Assembly: GCF_037038585.1 (NCBI RefSeq)
Contig: NC_092524.1
Span: forward strand, 45,841,001-45,905,000
Source of the DNA: Patagioenas fasciata
Taxonomy: Eukaryota > Chordata > Aves > Columbiformes > Columbidae
Direction: 5' to 3'
DNA length: 64,000 nt
Shown: piece by piece, positions 1-14,300 of the stretch
Layout: every line of letters starts with the position of its first letter
Numbering within the stretch: the stretch's first letter is position 1
Position numbers and translations under genes: made by a program
Notes under the pieces: model-generated
What the model was told of the DNA's origin: nothing
The model's input: only the letters and a program-made list of their open reading frames with translations
The model's database searches: none

Positions 1-3000
1 CAGCGGGGTTAGGAAGAATACAGCAAGAACCAGCGGTGTGAGCACCACAGGGACCTTCCCCATTTGTGCTCAGTCTCTTGCTGGCTCAGAGCAAGGGCAG
101 TGGTGGGATGCATCCCTGTCTGTGGGATCCCACAGCCTCTTGTACACCCTCCTGCCCTCCCTCAGGGGCTTGTGATGGGCTCACAGGCGGCTGGGTGCAT
201 GGGGCAACCTCCACATCACAGCTGGGGTAGGGAGTGGACCTTGTGCTGGGGTAGCCTCCCGTTGCAAACCCCCATGCATGCAGACCTGCAGATCTCTGGG
301 CTTCTCTTTTTTTCCTCCTTCCTGGTATCAAGCATCTGGGGAAACAGGTTGTGAACATTTTAAGGAAATACAGCTCAGCAAACAAGAACAGAAGGTCTTT
401 GCCCCCCAAACACTTTAAAAATATTGAAACTCACTTGAATAAGCAAAAAAATGGCTGAACTGTCATGCATGAGGCACATGAATCATCTTCGGGGAGGAAA
501 GCGATCCTGGTGATGTCTGGGCTTGAAGTAACAGTAGTTAACATTATAATGACTCATACCACATATGCGTCACATCGTTTTTCATTAAGAGCAGCATTCT
601 GGTGTCCTGTGACTAACTGGAAGGTAGAATCGTGGTCCGAAAGCCTTGGCTTGGGGATTTGTCTCACCCATATGCTCTGACTGAGTGCCAAAGGCATTAT
701 CAGCTATCATATATTAAATAATAATAACAACAATTCTCAGATCAAACACTTCGTTCAAATGACAAAATGAGATGGGCTTTGGAGCTGCCTTCCCCAGGGA
801 GCGCCACGGTTTTAGTAGGGAAAAAATGGATAAATTGAGGGCAGGCACCTCCAGAGAAGCCCTTCTTCTGCTCTCAGCTCATTAATGTCAAACGCAGCTC
901 TGCTGCCCATTCCTGATCTTCAGACAAGGTCAAAATTTCCATTTTTGTCTCTCCACAAAAAGAGCTTGAATTCCTTTTCAATAATCCTATGTCCCCCTCA
1001 GCATCCTCCCAACAAATCTTGTGATCTGTGTAAATCCCAGCTAGCAAGCCACAGACATCAGCTCCTGCAGCCCAAGCCACCCGATGACTATCACCCAGGC
1101 CAGCCCGTGTCCCACCAAGACTCTTGGTTTGTCTGTACCTGCCAGGGACCACAGCCAGCACTGACTCTTCGCCCTGCAAAGACGGAACCTGGAGGCTGAA
1201 GGAGTTTGGCATGACAAGAGGAGGGGAAATAGGGGGCAAAAGATGCAATAAAAGGATGGGGGAGTCAGGGAGGGAGAAAGGCAGGAGGAGCCATGGCATG
1301 AATTAGTGGCAACTAATTGAGGACAACCTCAGTTTTTTCAGGGCAGCAGCTGCAGGTCTTGTGGGCTCAGACTATTGCACCATGTCTCATCCCAGAGCCT
1401 TGCCATCTCCCCTGGTCAGGGTAGCCTTCTCCAGCACCTAAGCCTTGCTGCTGCCCTGTGAGCTCGGTCAGGCTATTTTGGGGTTTGCTTTCACTCTGCT
1501 GAGTGGAGGCTTGAGAGCAATGAGCCCACTCAAGGGAGTGCTCGTAGTTCTTCTGCTCCAATGACAAAATATCCGGGTTATATGGAAAAGTGATGAGTGG
1601 TGGTAGGAAATCACCAGGTGAAAGTGAGGACACCTCCAGGAACAACCTGTCACAGGGAAAAATGGGAGAGATGCAGATCTGGGATATGAGCCAAGGATGT
1701 GTTGAGTTGCCAGGGGGATGGTTTCAGGCTCCTGTGCTGCAGCTGTTTTGTAGCAGCATAACTCCACTTCCCAGAGGACCATTGTGGGCTTTGAGGTGCA
1801 ACTGATGTCACTTATTGGCCACAGTTGCCTTGTTTCAGTGCTGGTAAGGGTACTGCACCCATTCGGGGCTGGAGCCCTCCATGGAAATTGCAATGAGCAG
1901 TCCCTAAAGTGGGTGGTAGGTGGGCTGGGTTGCTACAAAAAGTGCTGGAGCTTGCAGAAGTTACTCCAAGAGGTTGTGCAAACACCTCTGCATGGCTGGG
2001 AAACACCCCTCCTGCTCAGACTAGCCTTGTGACAAGGCTCTGGAGAGCTTGGTCCATGAGATGGATGGGAAGCCCTGGTGCAAAGCAGCGACAGATATGC
2101 TTATAGCAAGACTACTTTGTATGGGCATCCATGGAGTCTTGTGTTCCCAGGGCAACAGCTCCTCCAGGCTCTGGGCCCTGCTAAAGCTTGTACCATCAGC
2201 TTAAACCCTCTCTTTGTAAACAAATTGTCCTGCAGCATAATGACAGCATTGGATCTGGGTGCAAGCAGAGTAGCTGAGGGAGATGCTGGAGTTACCGTAC
2301 CAAACTGCAGGAAGAGAAAAACACAATCTGGAAGATATCTGTGGTGCTAAAACCACTTTACCCCCCTCCTACCTGAATAATACAGACCAGCCAAACAGAT
2401 TTTTATCAAGCTTTACAAAATATACCACCTATGGTCTGAAGGAAGCAAGAGAAATGCATCTCAAAGGGTAGTATTTGTGCAGAAAATGATGAACTACCAA
2501 AAATAAATGCATATAATTGAAGCTCCCTCTCAGTCATTGCAGCAGAACAAGGACAGTGCTCTCCCTGATGAAGAGCAAGCGCTATTGTGGGTGGCACTGA
2601 TGCTTCATCTGAGATACATAGCAGGGCAATAATTATTCACATCAGCTGCTGAAATACCTTATAGGGTCTAGATTAACAGGAGAAAGAGGCTTACAAACCT
2701 TGGGAGGCAAGATTGCCTGAGACAGAGACAAAAATACAATAGCAGTGGGGTTCAGAGGGAAACAGTGGCCGTATGAATTGCCCACTCAGCTTTGCCTCTT
2801 CAACCCCAGGACAAACCACAGGCTGGACCTGTGACAAGGACAGCATCTGCAATCATTTTCGTACCACACTGACTCAGATTAGCTTTGAGGTACTTTCACA
2901 GTCAGGCAGGCCATGGTGGGGAGCTTTAATCTAAGAAGTAGCCAATATATCAGTTTTCTTGTGGATGCTTGGCTATAACAGCCAATTGTGCATGAAGTCT

Positions 3001-6000
3001 GTGCAGCTGCTTGTTTTTTATTTGGGTCCCTTCTCGGTGTTATAGATTTAGCTGTACTAATAACTACCTCAGCCTCAGAATAGAGATCGTTCACAAATAG
3101 GAAAGTATTTCAGATGTTGAGCATGCCAGGCTATGACATAAATGGTAATCGTTTGGAGGGACTGTGCCATGATCAGTTGACTTAAGGTCCTGTTATCTGT
3201 GAGACATTAAAAGATGCAAACTCAAAAGCAAGTTCTAAGAGGTGAGAGTACAAAATAAAAATGTTTTACAAACCCCTCCAGTTCTCTGAAAGCCATTGAT
3301 GCATTTCTAATGCAGCATGCCGAACCCATCAGCACAAATAGCATGTCTTCTGTCCTGAAGAGCCTGCCTGCCTGCCTTTTTCCTCTACCAGCCGTGAGGG
3401 ACTCATGCGCAGCCCTGTCTGCTGGGCAGACGGGACATTTTGGGACATGGAGGAGGAGGATTTCATGTGCTGGCTGTGGAGACCTCCAGAGCAGGGCAGG
3501 GAAGGACAATGGAGGGAAGTGCCTGGGTCTCCCCATGGTTTGGGTTGCAGGAGGTAACACCTGTCCCACATTGTACCATCACTGAGCATGCTGTCCTCAT
3601 TCACAACCCGTGAGACCACGGAAACTCAGCTCTGGGCCTCAGCAGGTGAGGTCTGAAGACCAAAATGACCATGTAGCTTCTGGATTGAGCTGTGACAGCC
3701 AGGGTCAACTCCTAGCAACACAGCCAGGACACGTGGCCAGACATCATTCCAAACCTCAGCATCTCGCAGTTATTTGAAGGCCTTGTATTTTTAAAAGCAA
3801 CCCCCTGCTCCAGACCAGTGTGCCAGCATTGCAAAGTTGCTCCGACCAGGCTCTTCACAGACAGGTATTGCTCTCCTGCACTGCACGGCACACCAGCATG
3901 CTTTTGAAGCATGGGGTCCTGCAGCAGCAACGCCAGCCCTGGAAACCAGGGAGGTGGAGTACCAAAGAGTATTCTGTTATTTTTCCCCTAGATGCGCAAT
4001 TTGCACAGGCTTTACCCTGATTTACTGCATCCTCTGATGACCTTGCAAGAGCAGAAAACACCCACATGGCCATTTGGTTCAGTTACTGTAATTCTCTCTC
4101 CACAGGGCTTCTCCTTCGTGTCTTGCAGGTTGTTCTGGAAGCAGCAGCATGCCAGCTTGCTGGCTGGAGCCACATTGATCATATCATCTTTGCTTCTGCT
4201 ACTTTTAAAGCAGTGAATTGACTGACCTGGCCTCACCAGTCCTTAAAGCCTTTGCTGATGTTCATTGTGGATGTCCTAAACTCCTGTTGTCTATCTGCAC
4301 AGGAACTGCCAGCCAACTGTTCTTGTCAAACCTCTGTCCTCACCTTAGCCTACTCAGTTCCTTCAGCAGCCCTATTACAAGGCAAGAAGGTCTGTGCCTG
4401 CAAGGCACAGCACAATTTGTATTATTCTTGTTTCTGACCTGGCTGTGATGTGGACTTCAGTAGCTACCATTTTCAAACACACAGAGATACCAGTGGCAGG
4501 CAATAGGGTGGCAGCAGGCATTGCATGGACACGAAAGAGGGAAATGTGGGGTTGCATATCTAGGATGCTTCACGTAACAGCACAGAGCCAGCCACAGGAG
4601 AAGTGCCTCGTAAATCTTAGACATGGGTAGGGTGTGCAGGGTGAGGGATGGAGGCTGAGTGAAGGTGCCCACACTAGCTTCAAGCTTGGGTCACAGGGAG
4701 AGGTGCATCACAGGAAGAATGTGATGTGAGTGGATTTTTAGCATTTAGCATTTTAGCATTCTCTTTGCCATCCTGTTTTTTCCCTCCTGCTCTGCACCAG
4801 CTTTCTTTAATTTGCTCATTAAAGTGAGTTGGGTTATTACAACAAATTGTGGCATTTTCTCTTTAAACTTATGAAAAAGCTGGAGCCCTGAAATTGCCCT
4901 GAACACTAAAGTAATGGCTACAATCCTGGCTCAAGCGAGTTATTGGCAAGCTTCTCACTGACTCCTGTGGAGCCAAGATTTCACCTCAGATGGAGGATAT
5001 CTTTCAATTAAAGGTATTACTCTCAATAATCATTAAAATTCTGTTTAATCCAGGCTCTACAAGGGGCAAACCCTGAAATTCATTAGGAGTTTTATAAAAA
5101 ACCAGTGCAAAGGACCACAGTCAGAAAAAGGGGCTTATTGCAGGGGCTGAGGTATGCCACTAATTTAAGGCCAGGTCTGAGAAGTGGGACAACCTGGCAC
5201 AGTAGCCCCTTGAGAACAGGACCCCTGGGATGCAAGGGACCGTGGGGCTGGCAGGGCCCCTTCCAACTCCCCACAGCTTTACTCCTGCAGCTTCCCCTGT
5301 CTGCTGTCCCCAGCAGCTCAGCCCACAACCGTGCCATGGTCTCAGGGCAGTCTGGTTCACGTGATCCCACAGGGCTCATCCCTGCTGTCCTAGCCTGTTT
5401 CACGTCCATCTGCCATCCCCCAAAAGCATCTCCCCTGAAAAGCCTCGGAGCAGCGTAGCCATCAGGGGGAAGCAGCCACCACCTGTCCTGCACAGGGGGA
5501 GAAGCCAACAGCTCCACTCTGCCCTTCCCTGCTTTGGGAGTATGGGGATGCAAAGAAGAAATCACTCTGTGCATGTGAGTGAGCTATCCCAGCTACTTGC
5601 CAGCTGTGGGGGCTATCACATGTGTCTCTCCTGAGGACCTCAGCTGCATTCCTGACTCCAGGATACTGCAGCATCTGCCTGGGGAATGGGGCTGGTGCTT
5701 GGTTTCCTGAGACTCCTCTGGGCTGGAGGCATCCTGGAGACTGGATCCAGCCCACTGCCTGCCTCACTGCCTGCAAGAAAGGAGGATAAGGGCGGCAGGT
5801 GAACGTGGGAGCCATCCTGGGCATCTGCTAACCATCCTCCTCCAGGACACTGCCTGCTTTCGCATCAGTGTGCTAAACAGCCATGTGCAACTCCATCCCC
5901 TTCGCAGCACTTTGGCCTCTGCTCGTGCAGCAGGAGGGCACCCAAGATGCCACCCTGTTCCTGAAGAAAACCAGCCCCAGTTCTGCACTCCGCCTAACAA

Positions 6001-9000
6001 GACCCTCTGTCCCCACCACAGCCCGCGCTTCACTGCAACCCTGTGCAAAATCCCACAGGCTGCTTGTGACTTACTGCTGGCTTCTGGTGGAGCTTTGGGC
6101 TTCAAAACCCACACTCACCAAGCCATTGAGAGAACACCCTGAGAAGCTGTCCAAGGATTTGCAGTTACCTGCTTGGAGGTGCAGTGAGCAGGCAGCTGGC
6201 AGGGAGAGCCAGCGCTCACAGCCCCAATGTGAGTGGCTGCGATAAAAAACCTGTGAGTTGCTGAAAGGAGAAAATGGCTGGGAGGTTGGAAGAGAGAGAA
6301 ATGAAATGGAAGAAGCTGGCCAGGTGAACTCTGCAAGTGCCATGGCATGCCCCAGCAGGAAAGCAGAGCTTCTGGAGGCTGCGGGCTGGAATCAAGTCAC
6401 AGGATTAGAAACACTTGGCCAAGAAGATAATGAATTGCCTCAGTCAGGGAGATGAACCCCAGATACCATAGTGTTTTCTGACCCCCAAATGTGAACCAAA
6501 GTGCCTCAGGTCTGTCTTTTAGGACACTTTAATCTCAGTGCAGGCATCTTAGATTCTCTGCCTTTGTGGATGCTATGATTTTGTATGCGTTTTCATGAGT
6601 CTTATATAAATTTAAAAATATTTCTTCATCAAATAAGTATCAGTGCATTTTTCAAAGACTGCAGCTTCAGGTGGTTGCTCAACCTCTGCGAAAAGCTCTG
6701 CTCTGCCAGATCTGTTAGACAAATGATTTTTTTCTGTCCCTTGTGTTCCTCTACATCTGTTAATTCCTTTATTTTTATTTCTAAAAGGGGCGCCATCACG
6801 CTGGATGACTCCTAAACCCCTGTCCTCTCTCTCTCTGCATTCTGCAACCCAGGTTTAACCCTACGAGTGCTGCTGCTGCCTGAAGCCAGAAGGCAGGCTG
6901 CCAACAGCCCCCGCTCCCTCTCCTCCCAAACATCAACTGCCTTTGCCAGCCGTGAAATATTGCTGGGTGAAACACGTTAGGTTCCCTCGATCAATAATCC
7001 ATCAGCACTCCTGAGCGCCAGGGAAGCAGCCAGTTTCCGCCTCCTCCAGTGAATTCCCAGAGAACTGTTCCCCTGTGTCCCCTGCTGCCCTGCCCAATTC
7101 TCTTTCTCGCCTTCCCTCCCTTTTCCCTCTGTTGTTTCCAAATCTGACACTGTTCTTGCTTGTGTTTGTTGGTTTATTTCCCTAAACTGCACCCATATTT
7201 ATCTTACTTCTTGCTCTCTACCTCTTCTCACATTCTTCTTCCAGCCTCTCCCCTGATTCCTCCTTATTTCTGTCTCTCAGTAAATTGTATACTGTCATTT
7301 ACAACTGTAATGATGACAAAAGGCCTGAGATGTGGAAATAGCAGGCATCGGTTCTCTCTCTGCCTCTTCCCTCCTCCCCTCACACCCCAGGCATATTTCA
7401 TTTTTCCAGCTGTCCTGCAGGCAGAGCAGCAGAGCTCTGGTGTGTCTGGGGAGCGTCCACCTTGTGCCAGCAGACGCCAAAGTGATGAAGGGTGGCAGAA
7501 GGGGCCAGCTTGCCCAGCTAAGCTCCTTCGGAGACCCGTGATGACACAGCTGGAGCAAGGTGAGGGCTGGCTCTCAGAGTGCCTTCCACCCCGCCAGCAC
7601 CAAGTGCTCTGCAGTGATAGGCAAATCGCTTTATCTCTGTGACACAGATGGAGAAACTGAAACAAATCACTAGGCTCTGTAATGAGTGAGAGGGATACAA
7701 GCACAGTGTCCCCTGCTTTGTGCTTTGTGGGAAAATATCACTGAAGGAGACTGGCCCCAGGGACCAACCATAGCTGAGCCTGACTCTCCCGGCAGGAGCA
7801 GTAACAAACCTTTTGACTGCAGATCTAGAGTCTGCAATATAAAATAAAGTTTGTCACTCCTCCACCTCCAGCCTACCATTGAGGTGGCAGGGGCAGACCC
7901 ACGGGGAGCACACACGGAGGCTGGACTTTGGCCACAGCATGCAGCACACCAGGGACGTCTGAGGGGAACAGCTCTTTAATCGGGGAGCCAAGGGAACGTG
8001 GCTGCGAACACCTGCAGATGAAGAAAGTGTGGATACAACCATGGCATGGCGAAGGCCATGAGAGACAATCATCACTCACATAGCCCCGCACAGAACTCTC
8101 GCCATCACCTTATCCAGGGAGCAGGTACATCTATTGGAAGTTGATCCAAGCAGTTCCTGGGCAAACGCAGCCCAACATCCCTCCTTGACCATGGCTACAG
8201 GTCAGGCCCCACAGAGCCACCAGCTCTGCTCCTTCTGTTTGTCCTCACTTTAAAGGAGTGGTTTTTACTTGTCTCTCCCCTTGAAATGTTTTTGACCTGT
8301 CTCTCCTTTTGAAATACCTGTGCCTGTTCCTACATCACATGTGCCATTCTTCATGATCTCAGTAAATCAAAACAGGTAGCCAACTGTTGGCTGAACATTA
8401 GCCATGCTGGAGATGCTCTTCCAGTGGTATAAGCTGTTTCGATAAGATAATGAGAAATTAGTCAAGCGTTCATGAACAGATGCTCTTCGTTCTGAAGAAC
8501 ACAGGGCTCACTTCATTGTTTAAACAAATCTTTCTGCTAAGCCACAGCTAGCTGCTAAGGTGCTGATTCGATGTGACGTGTACCATTCGTCTTAATAACA
8601 GTTTGCAAGTTGGGTACTGCAAACTGAAGTCAGCCGTCACCCACAGGTGATTTTGGCTGAGTCAGACATGCCTCCCAGCCAGTGCCTTCAGATGGAAAGG
8701 AAACTTCTAGAGCTGGTCCAAGAGACCAGCACAAACTCCTTGTTTCAATGCTTTCCCCCCATTCCTTCTGCAATGGCACTGCGCATCTGGCCATCACATG
8801 TGAGACCCACAAAACCAGTGCTCACTGTCCTGTTGGCTCTGACGAACACACAAGCTACTCCTCCCTTTTCTTTCCTCTCTGGAAAGCCTGTAAAGCTCTC
8901 TGCAAGGATGCGGTGTGACATGCCTACAGCAGGTCATCTTCATGATGGGTCATTATCATGGCAGTGGCCCAAGGGTGTGGACACCTTATCAAGAACAGAC

Positions 9001-11338
9001 ACCTAGAACCAACATCTCTGGCCATGTCCAGTAATGGAATGAGGAATTCAGTGTCTTTTCAAGAGGGTCAACTCAAAAAAGCAGGTTAAGTGCTGGTTCT
9101 ACCATGAAGTATGCTTTTTGTCAGCCTTGTCCTGGTCCTCAAAGGGAGGAATGAAATAGTGGAAAACTTCCAAGTTTTTAGGTTTGGTTTTTGTTTTTGT
9201 TTTTTGTATTTCAGGAACTCCTGTGAAAAAAAATAGTGTATTCCAAAAGAACTTGCATTTCTGGAATGAGAGCAAACACTCGAGCTTGGAGGCTCAGTGG
9301 CTTCATTCAAATTATCTATAAAAAGTTGATAAATTGATACTGATGCTTGTGAATCTGAAAGCTACAGCTCTTTACACGGGGCCTGGCTGCACCTGGGATC
9401 TCAGGACCCTTGTTTTATAACCGGCAGGCTCCAGTGGTTTGTGAATACATTTACTCTTGTGCAGCCTCTTGCTTAAAGCTTTATACATCAAGGATGACAC
9501 CACCAGAGCACAGACCCCCACTGCTGGCTCCCTGGGCTCTCGCTCCCAGGCTCAGCACAGCCCTATGCTGCTGAAATCATGGCCACTTGCAGAGAAGTAG
9601 AAAGCACCAATATATAAAAAAAGAGATTATTCTCCTGGATTTACAGTGTCTCCAAAATCTCTGCAGCTTTTACACCTTCTCTCTCGTTTTCTGACCATCA
9701 AAACAAATGTGGATGTTGATTCAGTGACAGACATCATGGGGTGCAGGAAACAGTTATAAGGAGCCCCCCCACACACAGCAGGAACAGCTCTCTGATTCAG
9801 AGCCCTTGTTATAGGTCAGAGTCCATAAGATTCAAAGTCCATATAGGCCACGAGAGACAGTGCAGTCTCTGGATTTCCTCTGAAACATGCCTTCACAAGT
9901 GAAAAAAAGACATGTCTGTCATATAAAACAATTTATTTAACCCTTGCCAGCCCAGGATGGACCAGTGAAATGGAAAGAGAGGTCTCCGAAACTGGGGCGA
10001 GATTAAAGAGAAGCACACTAGCTCAGAGATTTTTACATTCGGATTCTGCAGCAGCAACAGATGACTTGAGTAGGTTTGGTGGTGAAGCTCCAGGGCTGGT
10101 TGGACTAATTGTCTCTCAGCCCTGAAATCACACCCTCAGCCATTTTCAGAAAATTAAGTTCTGTGTCCATGTGCGTCTTCTCACTCACCGATGTCCTTTG
10201 TATGCTGGTGAAACAGCCTTAATAGGCAAAGGGGTTCATCACATAGGACACAACATACTCTGAAAAACATTTCTGATCAAAGCCATTGCCTTTCCAAAAG
10301 CAGAATTACCCTTACTCCTCGGGAAGCCCTGAATGCTGTGAAAATGTATATGACCAGGTTGCTCTTTACTGCACTGATTCCCCCCAGCTCTGGCAGTGCA
10401 GGTGCTTTCTTCACCTGCTTTCCTGATTCTGCTTCTACCCCCAGTGCAAGAGCCATCCTTTCCTGAGACCACTTCCTTGGGGTGTGCGGAAGCGTTACCT
10501 GGATCTGCTTTCCAAGACCTAGTTCGCACCAAACCCAGTGCTTCCTGACCAGCCATCATGGTAACCAAAGCAGCAGTCCCTCCTCTGCACTCACTTTAGA
10601 GGATGTTGATCTTGGTTGTTTCCTCTCTGCTTTTTACTGTCACAGATTTGCACACCTCACTGTCCTGGCCCAGCAATCCGTCAATGCCATGATACATTTG
10701 CGAGGCCCATCAAAGCCGTGGGATTAGCGCCTTCACAAGCCACCAGCTTTCTGCTGAATGTGCTCCCAACTTCGCTGAAAAATCTGCAGGAGTTTTGTCT
10801 CTCTCCACCACTCAAGCTTAGACAAGAGCGCGGAATTTATTATGCTGGGACTTCTGCTCCTAAGCATGAGGATGTTGCTGTTATCAGCAGTTGACAGGCC
10901 ATCAAGAAAATATTGCTGTCAAAGTGACAAGCCAGCGGTTAGCATTTCCCCAAACCCCTGTTTGTCTATACGCGTGCTCCTGCTCATGAAAATGGGCTCT
11001 CCGGGGCCTGAGGGGAATTATTCCTCCCTCACACAGGGCAGGATATGTGTCCCAGCCCCGCAGCATCGCTGCTGAAGGGTGAGCAGTCTCTGAGATGGCT
11101 GTTGTGCACTGCCACAGGCAAGGGGATGCCTGATCACCTCACCAAAGACTTTTTTTGTTGGTGAGGGGTAAAGATAGTCAGCTGTCCACCACACCTGCAT
11201 GCTGTTTTTTGGAAGAACATGTATTAGGTTTGGATAACCTCTAAGCACGGCAGGAGAGGTCTCAGCATGGAGCATCAAGCCCATGGGCTCCATAATCTGG
11301 ACTTTACCTTGGAGTGGCTACTAGACAGAGGTCACACC
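1..11338. other. Intergenic DNA, no gene recognised
   Basis: Open frames here are short (under about 160 codons), lack recognisable domains and are not bounded by convincing paired splice sites, so I call no gene. The stretch is mixed composition with small low-complexity runs: a CCTG-type run near 3365-3378 and a short agcattt-type tandem at about 4738-4762. An AT-rich, ATTA-dense patch lies at about 4805-5055 and a tandem GATA sequence near 8437-8450. A cluster of TGACA/CTGTC words sits near 10885-10935. If mammalian gene order held, SYNDIG1L would be expected on this side, but I saw no exon resembling it. Confidence 0.6.
4805..5055. promoter_or_regulatory. ATTA-rich patch, possible homeodomain-binding element
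   Basis: Several TAAT/ATTA cores occur close together: ttaatttgctcattaaag near 4808, caattaaag near 5006, and caataatcattaaaattctg followed by tttaatcc near 5026-5052. The last reads as a bicoid-type TAATCC. There is no coding signal. A distal regulatory element is only an inference from motif density; AT-rich sequence gives such cores by chance. Confidence 0.15.
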
Positions 11339-11381
11339 CTTTTTATTTTCTTTTTCTTTTTCTTTTTTTTTTTTTTTTTTA
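11339..11381. repeat. T-rich low-complexity tract
   Basis: A run of T interrupted by single C or A, ending in about 18 uninterrupted T. No element body is evident on either side, so it is not clearly a retroposon tail. Confidence 0.85.
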
Positions 11382-14300
11382 TTAAAGCAAATTCTTTCTC
11401 AGTTAACCTCATTTTTAAAAAAAACATCAAGACCACCATTCTCAGCATGCCTTTTTCCCTGACAATGCAGATGGTCTTACACTGTGGTCCTGATTCCTTC
11501 CAATGCGGATGCCCCTGCCAGCAGCAGCCGAGGGGCGTCACACACTCAGTGCTGCCAGGCTGATGAACAGAAGGTCACTCACAGTTATTTTGCGAAGCAA
11601 CCCACATGCATTATTTAGAGTGAAGCACGGAGTGACACCTCCCTTGTGAGCTCTTGAGCCAGGCTGGACTAAAATGCAATTGTTTGAAATGTCACATCAG
11701 GAAGACCTTTACCAGCAAGCGCTGTGTGCAAAAACTGAGATGTTTTGGCAATATATGTGTGTTTCAGCTCTTTTTAGGGGCTGGTCTTTCAGAGCAATAG
11801 GTCATCTGCCTCACTTCATGTCTGTTTTCTATGACCCAATGAGTTCATACCTGTTTAGTTACTTTTGATGATATATATGGAGTTTCCTCCTGAAATGAAG
11901 CCAGTACATGGGATATTTCCCTTAGCATTTAAAGTGCTCCACCACTAGAGGACTGGCCTAAGGTTTCGAGGTATTGAATCACTTCTTTTCATTCATGGAT
12001 ATTTTTGCTCTAATGATGTGTCACAAAGTAATGAAGAAAAAAAAAAGGGGGGGTGTGCGTGTAAAAAAATGTTTAAGTCTATCTTGTGTTCAGATATTAA
12101 ATATAGGTTTTAGCACCTTATTTCTTCCTCTCAGAAAATCTTTCCTCCCTGTGAGGTGCTTTGGTGAATTGCCCAGAGGTATTGAAGGACAAGGGATACT
12201 GCATGACCTTGGGTCCAAATGAGCCCCCTAGGTGGGAATTTGGTCACAGAAAATTAGAAGCCACCTATTCCCTAACACTAGGGGTTTTTTTTTCAGCCCT
12301 TTGTTTCCATCCAGGTAGCATCAGCAGTGTTAGGCAGAACGTGGTGTAAGCTTGGCTCAGCTGTAGGCGGACAGAGAGTGAGCAGAAACCTGCCTCTTTA
12401 ATGGGGAAAGAAACCCCATTAATCCCATTCAGACTCAAGCCTACCATCAGAGGAAGGATGAGAGGTCAGCGCAGAGCTGCTCTACATAGCTACATTTTTA
12501 TTGTATTAATTTCCCCACTGCTCAGTCAGAGGATTCAAGAGCACATCCATTTTGCAGCTAACATTTAAGTAGAGAAAACCTTTTTGAAAATGGTGGTCGA
12601 GTGCCTGGTCCCTGCATCCGACAGATATTTAATTGAGGTTTCCCTGCTAGGGCAGGCACGGAGTAAGTGCTGAGGATCCCACTGGAGCTGCTGGTCTGGG
12701 GCAGAGTTCCTACCCTCCTCCCTCATGTCAGAGAGCAAAGACGCTGGGTTTTCCCTTAAAACCTTTCACACAACCTCAGTTGGAAAGGGAAGATTCCATG
12801 CTTAATTCAAGTCAGAAATTCAGAAGGTTAGAGAAAAAAATTGTTGGTCGCTATTTCCAACAAGTGGATATAGATCAACTTTTTCTGCCCTAAATGAACA
12901 GACTTCCTTTTCTTCCCCTGCTAAGGCAGAAGCTTTCAAATCCCTCCCTGAAAATGGTTTCCCAGTCAACTGGTGACTGTGTGCGTGTTAACTGCTGAAG
13001 CGCATTGAATTATTTTGCACTTTATAGTGGTGTTATTAAAAGGTCCGGGGACAAAAAAAAAAATGAAAAGAGAGGGAAAGAAAAATCTGATAGGGGCCAC
13101 TCTGAGCACATAGGGAGGACCCAAGTCCCCAGTAGCAGATGGCACTGTCTCAACTGTCTTTAGCCCCACTGCTGTGGCAGCCTGAGCTGCAAGCACCCTC
13201 CTGGGGAGCTTGCTCAGCCCACAGAGGAGTGACAAAGGAAGGGAGCCTCACCCCCTCCCGGTCAGGGCCTTGTCGTGTGGGGATGGCTACAGGGGCGATG
13301 GCGAGGGGGTGCAGCCATTGCAACACCTCATAAATCTATACCAGGTCTTCTCCCCAGCCTGACTGTGAGCAAGACAATGCAAGGAGGACTCTTCTGGGAT
13401 GGCTCCATTTGTTTCATTTGTGTCTCTCCTTTGCCACCTTCCCCTAACACTTCTCCTTCAAGAGTTCCTCTGGCTCATCTCCCTTCTCCCCTTTCTGCAG
13501 GACTCCTGTGTACTTTCTCCCTCCTTATGGTTCCATCTTTCTTCCTTCTCCTCTGGCACCTCACTTGCTTCTGCATCCTCATTCCCATTTGGAGCTTCCA
13601 GAAGCGCACACAACAATGCTGCCCTCAGCCAGGCCAGCTTTTCTGATCCCCCCTCACACTTAACCACACTATCACTGACTTCCAAGCAGCAAGGAAGAGA
13701 AGATGTGGGTTGCTGTCTTGCTGGGAATGAAGAAAGGCTAGAGGTGGGTGATCCAGGCATCAGATGCTGTTGGAAAGGGCTCAGTTCTGACCTGGGACAG
13801 GAAAGCCATTTCATTGCCATCAGCTTTTGTTGTCTCTGTTGGGTTAGATGCTGGGGTGTCGACTGGACACTCACTAGAGTTGGTCCTCAGGCTCTGTGGC
13901 TGAGCACAGGCCCCCCTTGGAGGTGCTTGGGTCTTCTCTGGGGACAGCTGTCCTGGCTTTGAAGACAAACTAGTATTTGATGGTGAACGTGTTGTCTCTG
14001 CTTTGCAAGTATGGAGCAGAGCCCCTGCAGCTTGGGGTGCCTTCAGTCCAGGCTGAAGTCGGGCACAGCTCTGTGGCCATGTGGGGAGGATTTCTGGAGA
14101 TGCCCTGGGTGGGCAGCAAGCTTCAAAGGTCCTGCCTACCAGCCTGATCCCCCAGCACTCCACCCCAGACCCCTTTTTGGGTCACACTGGCCAGGACAGC
14201 ATGTGCTTCAGTGTGGTTTTGGTTGGTCCTGTGCAGGGCACTGGGTTGAGGTGCCTGTCAGGACAGCCTCCCCCACCACAGCACACTGCTGACTGTACGA

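Noticed and set aside
7617-7660. Possible MIR core (ggcaaatcgctttatctctg)
   Set aside because: Only about 20-25 bases match loosely and the rest of the element cannot be traced.
10085-10130. Possible CR1 tail (ggttggactaattgtctctc)
   Set aside because: A short match to the CR1 3' end without convincing upstream body; too weak to annotate.
13399-13962. 187-codon plus-strand frame
   Set aside because: Leu/Ser-rich translation of a pyrimidine-rich stretch, without recognised features.
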